The position numbers and the translations under genes were made by a program. Under the pieces are notes generated by a model that worked only from the letters and a program-made list of their open reading frames with translations, had not been told where the DNA came from and ran no database searches. Source: Solirubrobacterales bacterium (GTDB taxonomy: Bacteria; Actinomycetota; Thermoleophilia; Solirubrobacterales; Solirubrobacteraceae). Taken from it: a stretch of 6,934 nucleotides of DNA. Shown one piece after another: positions 1-5,035 of this stretch. The stretch lies in contig JACCYI010000297.1 of the NCBI GenBank assembly GCA_013696535.1, positions 1-6,934 of the forward strand, given 5' to 3'. The stretch's first letter is position 1. Every line of letters begins with the position of its first letter.

Positions 1-426
1 GGCGCCCGGGCCGCGAGGCGCTGGTCTTCCCGAGCCAGTCCGGTGCCCCGTGGTCGCTGGCGGCCTACCAGTCGTGGCGCCGGCGATCCTTCGATGCCGC
101 TCGGACGGGGGCGCGTGCACCGAACACCACGCCGTACACGCTGCGCCACTCGTTCGCGAGCCTGGCTGCTGCACGAGGGCCGCAGCGTGGTCTATGTCGC
201 GCGGCAGACGGGCCACGGCGCGCGCCTGACGCTCTCGACCTACGGCCACGTCATCGACGAGCTCGAGGATCAGCCGCGCGTGAGTGCCGAGGAGGCCATC
301 CGGCAGACCCGCGCCGCCCTCGATGTTCCCTCTCAGTCCCCGCGGCCGAAGCTGGCGGGAACGACGCTCCGACCCCGGGAACACCGATTCCTCGCGCTAG
401 CAGGGGTTCCGGTGAGATGGAGCTAA
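1..426 (+). pseudogene. Tyrosine recombinase (phage integrase family), C-terminal part, frameshifted
   Basis: This is the catalytic C-terminal half of a site-specific tyrosine recombinase; the 5' end lies outside the window. Reading from base 3 gives an integrase-like stretch containing PYTLRHSFASL, with the second catalytic Arg at 144-146 and the following His at 147-149. At about base 165 one extra G shifts the frame. Reading from 166 then continues as LLHEGRSVVYVARQTGHG and LTLSTYGHV, with the third-box His at 214-216 and the nucleophilic Tyr at 241-243. Both halves fit the family order (Arg-box, GH-box, Tyr), so the break is one indel in one gene. The recognisable domain ends near 330. 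The open frame runs to a TAA at 424-426, inside the 3' end of the tRNA-Ala gene on the other strand. It is either a decayed integrase or a gene with a sequencing error; the position beside a tRNA 3' end fits an integrated element lying to the left. Confidence 0.85.
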
Positions 427-490
427 GGGGACTCGAACCCCTGACCTCCTGGGTGCGATCCAGGCGCTCTCCCAACTGAGCTATAGCCCC
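418..490 (-). tRNA. tRNA-Ala (anticodon CGC)
   Basis: The minus strand folds as a standard 73-base cloverleaf without an encoded CCA. The acceptor stem GGGGCTA pairs with TAGCTCC and holds the G3-U70 wobble that is the main alanine identity element, with discriminator A73. The D arm is GCTC...GAGC. The anticodon stem CCTGG/CCAGG encloses loop ATCGCAC with anticodon CGC (bases 455-457), reading GCG codons. The T arm is AGGGG-TTCGAGT-CCCCT. Position 32 is A and 38 is C, a non-Watson-Crick loop closure unlike the T32/A38 of the sister tRNA at 2964-3036. The 3' end overlaps the last 9 bases of the broken integrase frame on the opposite strand. Confidence 0.97.
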
Positions 491-503
491 GCGGTGCCGT
501 CCG

Positions 504-509
504 ATTGTA
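504..509 (-). promoter_or_regulatory. Candidate -10 box for tRNA-Ala(CGC)
   Basis: On the minus strand this reads TACAAT, a close match to the bacterial -10 consensus, 13 bases upstream of the first tRNA base. No good -35 hexamer is visible at the usual spacing, so the call rests on the -10 match and position. It lies in the 89-base gap between two divergent genes (491-579). Confidence 0.45.
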
Positions 510-553
510 GCCTCGCCGGGCCCGGACCGGCCGGTGGCGTGATGACTCGCCAC

Positions 554-559
554 TAGGCT
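554..559 (+). promoter_or_regulatory. Candidate -10 box (TAGGCT) for the diguanylate cyclase
   Basis: TAGGCT fits the TAnnnT pattern of actinobacterial -10 boxes and ends 20 bases before the ATG at 580. That would give a 5' leader of only about a dozen bases. No clear -35 element and no strong Shine-Dalgarno sequence are seen. Similar TAGnCT hexamers precede other genes in this window. Confidence 0.3.
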
Positions 560-579
560 GGCCGCCGGCCGATGCCCAG

Positions 580-2436
580 ATGAGCTTCCGCAACCGCCTG
601 ACCCTGTTCTTCGTGGTGATCGTCATCGTTCCGATGCTCGCGGTCGCGTACGTCCTCTTCAACCTGGCGGCAAAGTCAGACGACACCAAGGTGCGGACGC
701 GCCTGGTGCAGGCGCAGCGCGCGGCGCAGGGAATCTTCGACGACGCCCAGGATCGTGCGGCCGCCACCGGGCGACGGATCGGCTCCGACGCCGATCTCGC
801 GCGAGCCATGCGTGCCCGTGACCGCACGAGGTCGCGAGCTCGTCTCGAAGTGCTGAGCCGGAACGCCGGCGTCGTGCGCCTGCTGGCGGACCTCCAGGGT
901 ATGGGTTCGGTGACGCTGGGGAGGGGAGCGGCGGTCGGTCCCGCAACAAGCCGGCTCGTCGACGGAAGCCGTCCCGCCGGTCGCCTGCGAGTCTCGATGC
1001 TCTCTGCGACGGGGTATGTCCGCCAGGTCAAGCGTGCGACAGGACTCGAGGTCGTCGTGGAGGAGAGCGGGCGGGTGGTCGCGGAGTCGCTTCCGAGCGC
1101 GACTGCCGGCCGGCGGATCCCCGCGGAAGGCGCCATCGAGCTCGGGGACTCCACATACCGGCTGGTGAGCTTCCGGGCGCCCGGCTTCGAAGACCGATCC
1201 GTGCGCATCGGGCTGCTGACCCGCGACCCGGCCGCCACGTCTCGCGCGGTGGTGGCTGCCGCGCTGGCCGGGTTCCTGCTGTTGGCCCTCGCGTTCGCGC
1301 TCGCCGTCTCACGTTCCCTGCAAGCCCAGGTGGGCCGTCTGCTCGACGCCGCTCACCGCGTGGGGCGGGGGGACTTCGACGTCGTCGTGCCGACGGAGGG
1401 TGATGACGAATTCGCCGCCCTGGGGTCTGAGTTCAATCAGATGGCTCGTCAGCTCCAGACAAGGGTCGAGGAGCTGCAGCTCGAGCGCGCCCGGCTCCAG
1501 GATGCGATCCGCCGGGTGGGCGAGTCCTTCGCCAAGGGGCTTGATCGCGACGCCCTGCTCGACATCGTCGTGGAGACCGCGGTCGACGGGGTCGGGGCGG
1601 ACTGCGGTCGGGCAATCGTGCACGACGCGAGCGGCACCTCCGTGGAGGCGGCCCGCTCAGGAGACGTGTCCGCGCATCACGCCGCCCTCGAAGAGGTCGA
1701 GGCAGCGGCCTCGGACTCGACCCGGGCCGTCGAGATCACGGACAACGGCGCGAGCGCGCTGGCGCAGCCCCTGTGCTCGTCGGAAGGGGGCCAGGTTCTC
1801 GGACTCATCTCGGTCGCGCGTGTCTCTCGACCGTTCACCGAGCCCGAGAAGGAGCTCTTCAACTACCTGGCCAGCCAGGCCGCGGTCTCGGTCGAGAACG
1901 TCGATCTGCATGAGACGGTGCAGCGCCAGGCGGTTACGGACGAATTGACGGGGCTCTTCAACCACCGCCGCTTCCAGGAGGTCATGGCGCTGGAGATCGA
2001 GCGCACGCGGCGCTTCGGCTCGGACATGGGGTTGATCCTGCTGGACATGGACGACTTCAAGAAGGTCAACGACACCTACGGTCACATGCAGGGCGACATG
2101 GTGCTGCGCGAGGTGGCGCGGGTGCTCCGGGAGTCCGCCCGCGAGATCGACGAGCCGGCGCGCTACGGCGGTGAGGAGATGGCCGTCGCACTCCCGCAGA
2201 CCGATCTCGATGGCGCCTACCGCTTTGCCGAGCGAGTGCGGCGGCAGATCGAGGCGCTCGAGCTTCCGATCCTCGACGGGGAGCGGCCCGGCATGCTTCG
2301 AGTGACGGCCTCCTTCGGCGCGGCGGCACTTCCCAAGGACGAAGACGCCGGCCGCGACGCGCTGGTGGCCGCTGCCGACGCCGCGCTGTACGAGGCCAAA
2401 CGTGCGGGAAAGAATCGCACCGTCAAGGCTGGTTAG
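580..2436 (+). CDS. Membrane-bound diguanylate cyclase with HAMP, GAF and GGDEF domains
   Basis: Predicted 618-residue enzyme that condenses two GTP into the second messenger c-di-GMP at the cytoplasmic membrane. Order: transmembrane helix about 7-29; extracytoplasmic sensor region about 30-222, possibly Cache-like but not assignable by eye; second helix about 223-244; HAMP linker about 244-298 (contains DEFAALGSEFNQMA); GAF domain about 315-447; GGDEF domain about 451-618. In the GGDEF domain DELTGLFNHRRF starts at 454, the Asp cluster LDMDDFKKVND lies at 488-498, and GHMQGD at 501-506. The signature is GGEEM at 530-534, with Met in place of the usual Phe. The inhibitory-site motif RxxD is present as REID at 521-524, so product feedback inhibition is expected. 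No EAL domain is present. The start at 580 puts the first helix at the N terminus; an ATG at 572 meets a stop after three codons. The acidic-protein gene follows 15 bases later. Signal and output are unknown. Confidence 0.93.
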   Translation: MSFRNRLTLFFVVIVIVPMLAVAYVLFNLAAKSDDTKVRTRLVQAQRAAQGIFDDAQDRAAATGRRIGSDADLARAMRARDRTRSRARLEVLSRNAGVVRLLADLQGMGSVTLGRGAAVGPATSRLVDGSRPAGRLRVSMLSATGYVRQVKRATGLEVVVEESGRVVAESLPSATAGRRIPAEGAIELGDSTYRLVSFRAPGFEDRSVRIGLLTRDPAATSRAVVAAALAGFLLLALAFALAVSRSLQAQVGRLLDAAHRVGRGDFDVVVPTEGDDEFAALGSEFNQMARQLQTRVEELQLERARLQDAIRRVGESFAKGLDRDALLDIVVETAVDGVGADCGRAIVHDASGTSVEAARSGDVSAHHAALEEVEAAASDSTRAVEITDNGASALAQPLCSSEGGQVLGLISVARVSRPFTEPEKELFNYLASQAAVSVENVDLHETVQRQAVTDELTGLFNHRRFQEVMALEIERTRRFGSDMGLILLDMDDFKKVNDTYGHMQGDMVLREVARVLRESAREIDEPARYGGEEMAVALPQTDLDGAYRFAERVRRQIEALELPILDGERPGMLRVTASFGAAALPKDEDAGRDALVAAADAALYEAKRAGKNRTVKAG

Positions 2437-2439
2437 ACT
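2434..2439 (+). promoter_or_regulatory. Candidate -10 box (TAGACT) on the stop codon of the cyclase gene
   Basis: The hexamer TAGACT starts on the TAG stop of the cyclase and ends 12 bases before the ATG at 2452. A start site 6-7 bases downstream would leave a leader of about five bases, which agrees with the absence of a Shine-Dalgarno sequence before this ATG. The acidic-protein gene may thus have its own promoter as well as read-through from the cyclase. No -35 match was identified. Confidence 0.3.
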
Positions 2440-2451
2440 CTGTCGGGTCGA

Positions 2452-2943
2452 ATGGGACTGCTCGACGACGCTATCCGCGAGCACCTCGAGCTCAAGCGCC
2501 AGCACGGCGCGGGCGAGGACGAGGTGCGCCGTCAGGAACAGGAGGCGCTCGGCCCGCCACGGCGGGGTGAGGTGCCCCAGCCGCTGGCGCCGCCCGACGA
2601 CGAGCAGCAAGTGGGCGCGGTTGAGGCGGCTGAGCAGCCCGTGCAGGAGGGTGAGGTGGCGCCGGGTGCCGGTGCAGCGACGCTCGACGAGGACGAGAGT
2701 CCCGTGCAGCCTGCGGATGACGTCGAGCCGGCGGCGACGGCTGAGCAGGACGTCTGGCTGGCGGACCCGGCAGACCCGCCCCCTGCCGCGTACGCCGCAC
2801 CTCAAGCCCAAGATCCCGAGCTCGAAGACCCGAGCGCGGACGACGTGCTGGAGGAGACCCCAGAGTTCCTGCAGGAGACCCCGGAGCACGACCGGCTCTG
2901 GTTTGAGCAGAAGCCACCCAAGGACTTCGACTTCGACAAGTAG
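2452..2943 (+). CDS. Small acidic protein of unknown function
   Basis: A 163-residue protein that I cannot assign to a named family. It has three parts. Residues 1 to about 32 begin MGLLDDAIREHLELKRQHG and look like a charged amphipathic helix. A middle part of about 33-130 is rich in Glu, Asp, Pro, Ala and Gln and looks disordered. The end, from about 134, carries the ordered-looking motif FLQETPEHDRLWFEQKPP followed by KDFDFDK. There is no signal peptide, membrane segment or catalytic motif. Aromatic residues sit almost only in the C-terminal motif, suggesting a linear binding segment on a flexible tether. My impression, from memory only, is that proteins with these same ends recur in related actinobacteria. 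It follows the cyclase by 15 bases on the same strand, so a role near c-di-GMP signalling is possible but unproven. Its stop is 20 bases from the 3' end of the opposing tRNA gene. Confidence 0.8.
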   Translation: MGLLDDAIREHLELKRQHGAGEDEVRRQEQEALGPPRRGEVPQPLAPPDDEQQVGAVEAAEQPVQEGEVAPGAGAATLDEDESPVQPADDVEPAATAEQDVWLADPADPPPAAYAAPQAQDPELEDPSADDVLEETPEFLQETPEHDRLWFEQKPPKDFDFDK

Positions 2944-2963
2944 GGCCGGGCGGGCGCCTCTCA

Positions 2964-3036
2964 TGGAGCCAAGGGGGATCGAACCCCTGACCTCCTGCTT
3001 GCAAAGCAGGCGCTCTCCCAGCTGAGCTATGGCCCC
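2964..3036 (-). tRNA. tRNA-Ala (anticodon TGC)
   Basis: A 73-base cloverleaf on the minus strand without an encoded CCA. The acceptor GGGGCCA pairs with TGGCTCC and includes the alanine-specific G3-U70 pair and discriminator A73. The anticodon stem CCTGC/GCAGG encloses loop TTTGCAA with anticodon TGC (bases 3001-3003), reading GCA and, by wobble, other alanine codons. The T arm is AGGGG-TTCGATC-CCCCT. By direct comparison it differs from the tRNA-Ala at 418-490 at 10 of 73 positions, half of them in or next to the anticodon loop. Its 5' end is only 12 bases from the stop codon of the dioxygenase gene transcribed toward it. Confidence 0.97.
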
Positions 3037-3045
3037 GGGAGGACG

Positions 3046-3051
3046 AGTCTA
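3046..3051 (-). promoter_or_regulatory. Candidate -10 box (TAGACT) for tRNA-Ala(TGC), on the dioxygenase stop codon
   Basis: On the minus strand TAGACT begins with the TAG stop of the dioxygenase gene and ends 9 bases before the tRNA. If used, the tRNA promoter's -35 region lies inside the dioxygenase coding sequence. The alternative is co-transcription of the tRNA with the dioxygenase message. No clear -35 hexamer was seen. Confidence 0.35.
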
Positions 3052-4023
3052 GAAGCCCGCCCCAGGGCCGATCGCGTGCTTGTCGCCCGGCCCGCGCCGT
3101 CGGCTCGTCAGCGTCCGGGGATCAGGCAGCGGCGTGAGGGCGCGCTCGATCTGCTCCCGCCGGGACTCGAGGAACGGCGGCAGGGCGAGGCCCTCGCCGA
3201 GGTGCCCCGGATCCTCGTCGACGCCGAAGCCGGGGCCCATGGTGGCCAGCTCGAAGAGCACGCCGGACGGCTCGCGGAAGTAGATCGAGCGGAAGTAGAA
3301 GCGGTCGATCACCGGGGTCGCCTGCACTCCCGCCCCAGTCACCCGCTCCTGCCACGAGTCCTGCTCGTCCAGCCGCGTGGCCCACGCAACGTGATGCACG
3401 GTCCCCGCACTCTGGCGACCCCGCTCGGCGGGTGGCGGGTCGTACGCGATCCATCCGCCTCGTTCGCTGCCGCGGACCTCCCACCGCCCGATTGACTGCC
3501 CATCGGGAACGAAGCCTAGGACCTCTTCGAGCGTCGTGGCGCTGTCGGTCGGCGCACTCGAGAAGGCACGGACGCCCGCGAATCCGCGCAGCGCGTGCTC
3601 GGCAGGGACGTCGGAGTGCGCGACGAGCGGGGCGTCGGGGACATCCTCGGCGATGAGGGCGAACCCGAGACCCTCCGGATCGGAGAAACGCAGCTCATCT
3701 CCGTCGCGCTCGACCGTCACGCCCTCAGCGGTGAGGCGGTCGCTCCAGAAGTCCAGGGTGGCCGTGCTCGCGACTCGCAGGGCGATGGTGTGGACCATCC
3801 CGTCCCCGGCGCGTCCCAGGGCCGCGTGCGGGTATTCGAAGAAGGTGAGGTCGTGCCCCGGCGATCCGTCGTCGTCGCCGTAGAACAGGTGGTACACGGT
3901 CGGGTCGTCCTGGTTGACCGTCTTCTTGACCAGCCGGAGCCCCATCACGCGGACGTAGAAGTCGAGGTTGCGAGCGGCGTCGCCGGTGATGGCGGTCACG
4001 TGGTGCAGGCCTTCGAGTTGCAT
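3049..4023 (-). CDS. VOC-family ring-cleaving dioxygenase (hydroquinone/MhqO-PcpA-like)
   Basis: Predicted 324-residue cytoplasmic non-haem iron dioxygenase made of vicinal-oxygen-chelate repeats, the family that opens catechol or hydroquinone-type rings. The first repeat opens with MQLEGLHHVTAITGD, giving a His7-His8 pair; FFEYP lies at 61-65. The C-terminal half has GTVHHVAWAT with His210-His211, and FREPSGVLFELAT with Glu258. Spacing of the two His pairs and the Glu matches the two-His-one-Glu metal site of PcpA/MhqO-type enzymes as I know the family; which His of each pair binds metal is not decidable by eye. The start at 4023 is preferred over an in-frame upstream ATG at 4122 because AGGAG lies five bases before it, the conserved domain starts there, and the extension resembles untranslated promoter sequence. 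The substrate is not determined. The gene is divergent from the transporter at 4147 and ends 12 bases before tRNA-Ala(TGC). Confidence 0.9.
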   Translation of the reverse strand: MQLEGLHHVTAITGDAARNLDFYVRVMGLRLVKKTVNQDDPTVYHLFYGDDDGSPGHDLTFFEYPHAALGRAGDGMVHTIALRVASTATLDFWSDRLTAEGVTVERDGDELRFSDPEGLGFALIAEDVPDAPLVAHSDVPAEHALRGFAGVRAFSSAPTDSATTLEEVLGFVPDGQSIGRWEVRGSERGGWIAYDPPPAERGRQSAGTVHHVAWATRLDEQDSWQERVTGAGVQATPVIDRFYFRSIYFREPSGVLFELATMGPGFGVDEDPGHLGEGLALPPFLESRREQIERALTPLPDPRTLTSRRRGPGDKHAIGPGAGF

Positions 4024-4028
4024 CCGGT

Positions 4029-4033
4029 CTCCT
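4029..4033 (-). promoter_or_regulatory. Shine-Dalgarno sequence AGGAG deciding the dioxygenase start
   Basis: AGGAG on the minus strand is five bases upstream of the ATG at 4023-4021. It is the clearest ribosome binding site in the window and supports the 324-residue form over the one starting at 4122. Confidence 0.75.
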
Positions 4034-4052
4034 GCCTCGTCGTAGTTCGCAA

Positions 4053-4058
4053 AGCTTA
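4053..4058 (-). promoter_or_regulatory. Candidate -10 box (TAAGCT) of the dioxygenase promoter
   Basis: On the minus strand TAAGCT fits a -10 element, with TGGTTG (4081-4076) 17 bases upstream as a weak -35. A start site near 4046 would give a leader of about 23 bases holding the AGGAG site. The inverted repeat at 4066-4079 lies inside and just behind the -35 region. Confidence 0.4.
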
Positions 4059-4065
4059 GCAAGTA

Positions 4066-4079
4066 GTTGTGCATGCAAC
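4066..4079. promoter_or_regulatory. Inverted repeat GTTG-n6-CAAC, candidate operator
   Basis: The 14-base repeat GTTGTGCATGCAAC has exact four-base arms around the centre TGCATG. It overlaps the proposed -35 and spacer of the dioxygenase promoter, where a bound repressor would block polymerase. Hydroquinone dioxygenase genes of other bacteria (for example mhqO under MhqR) are controlled by MarR-type repressors binding short palindromes; applying that here is inference, and no regulator gene lies in the window. Confidence 0.35.
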
Positions 4080-4130
4080 CAAAGTTGCCTTCAGATCCGG
4101 ATAGTTCACAGCGCGGCGGCATCGACCGCC

Positions 4131-4136
4131 TAGCCT
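4131..4136 (+). promoter_or_regulatory. Candidate -10 box (TAGCCT) for the DMT transporter
   Basis: TAGCCT ends 10 bases before the ATG at 4147, predicting a leader of only a few bases. TTCACA at 4105-4110 could be a -35 element, but the 20-base spacer is longer than usual. GGGG at 4137-4140 could serve as a weak ribosome binding site if transcription starts further upstream. Confidence 0.3.
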
Positions 4137-4146
4137 GGGGCGGGAG

Positions 4147-5025
4147 ATGTCACTCTCCGTCCAGCTCGGGCTGCTGCTGTCGCTGAGCTGTGCGATCGTG
4201 GCGATCCTCGGCTTCCTGTTCAAGCAGCGCGGCGCCGCCGGCGCCCCGCCGGTTCGGTGGCGCCATCCGATCCGCTCGACCGTCGCGTTGTTCTCCAACC
4301 GCTGGTGGACCCTGGGAATCCTGGTGGCCATAGGCGCGTGGACGCTGCACGTGGCGGCGCTCACGCTCGCGCCCATCTCCTTGGTCCAAGCCACGATCGC
4401 CGGCGGGCTGGTCCTGCTCACGCCGATCGCCGACAAGCTCTTCGGCTTCAAGGTCACGCGGCGTGAGTGGCTCGGCGTGGGCCTGACCGCCGCGGGGCTG
4501 GCCTTTCTGGCGGGCACGCTCGGCGACGTCGCGGAATCGGCTTACTCTTCTTTCGACGTCGGCACGCTCGCTCTCTACGTCGGCGTCATCAGCGTGGCGG
4601 CCATCGGGCTGTGCGTGACGGTGCTGGGTGACACGCCGAGGGCTGGTCCGGTGCTCGCGGTCTCCGCCGGTCTGCTGTGGGGCGCTTCGGACGTGACCAT
4701 CAAGGCACTGTCGGGCGATCTCGGCGATCGCGGGCTGCTCGTCGTCCTCACACCCGAGGCTTTCGTGATCCTCGTGGTGTCGCTCGTCGGCTTCGTCGTC
4801 TCCGCCCGGTCCCTGCAGATCGGCCCTGCGGTTCCCATCATCGCGATCACCAACGCCGCTGCTAACATCTGCACGATCGCCTCGGGCCCGCTGGTGTTCG
4901 GCGAGCCCGTGCCGGAGGACCCGCTGGGCGTGGCCGTGCGAGTCCTCGCGTTCTCGCTCGTGATCTTCGCCGCCGCGTTGACGCCCGGCCCGGTCGAGCG
5001 GGGCCGGCCCGCCCCCGCGGTCTAG
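4147..5025 (+). CDS. DMT-superfamily (EamA/NIPA-like) membrane transporter
   Basis: A 292-residue, very hydrophobic inner-membrane protein with about nine or ten predicted helices. Approximate positions are 5-24, 54-74, 77-98, 106-124, 138-158, 166-186, 198-219, 226-248 and 256-280. Two similar halves, each with Gly/Ala-rich helices, and the stretch LAPISLVQATIAGG followed by a charged loop (KVTRREW) and another helix are typical of drug/metabolite transporters. The second half repeats the theme with AVSAGLLWGASDVTIKAL and IGPAVPIIAITNAAANI. The loop at about 25-50 is basic. Whether it belongs to EamA exporters or to NIPA-type cation transporters cannot be settled by eye, and the substrate is unknown. 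It diverges from the dioxygenase across a 123-base gap, so export of an aromatic compound or product is possible but untested. Its stop is 10 bases from the stop of the convergent gene. Confidence 0.8.
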   Translation: MSLSVQLGLLLSLSCAIVAILGFLFKQRGAAGAPPVRWRHPIRSTVALFSNRWWTLGILVAIGAWTLHVAALTLAPISLVQATIAGGLVLLTPIADKLFGFKVTRREWLGVGLTAAGLAFLAGTLGDVAESAYSSFDVGTLALYVGVISVAAIGLCVTVLGDTPRAGPVLAVSAGLLWGASDVTIKALSGDLGDRGLLVVLTPEAFVILVVSLVGFVVSARSLQIGPAVPIIAITNAAANICTIASGPLVFGEPVPEDPLGVAVRVLAFSLVIFAAALTPGPVERGRPAPAV

Positions 5026-5035
5026 CGACGCCCGT

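Noticed and set aside
378..414. GGAAC...GTTCC and CACCG...CGGTG inverted repeats downstream of tRNA-Ala(CGC), as a terminator.
   Set aside because: The two stems are mutually exclusive in part, the loop is long, and no T tract follows on the tRNA strand.
423..1238. A 271-codon minus-strand open frame across the tRNA and the start of the cyclase.
   Set aside because: Its product is Ser/Arg/Thr-rich with no domain, it reads through the tRNA gene, and it lies opposite a cyclase with clear membrane helices. It is an antisense shadow in GC-rich DNA.
1657..2964. A 435-codon minus-strand open frame opposite the cyclase and acidic protein.
   Set aside because: The plus strand there encodes intact GAF and GGDEF domains. 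The antisense product is a Leu/Arg/Val-rich low-complexity sequence with no recognisable motif.
4024..4122. N-terminal extension of the dioxygenase from an ATG at 4122.
   Set aside because: The domain and the AGGAG site both point to the ATG at 4023. The 33 extra residues lack family resemblance and cover the proposed promoter and palindrome.
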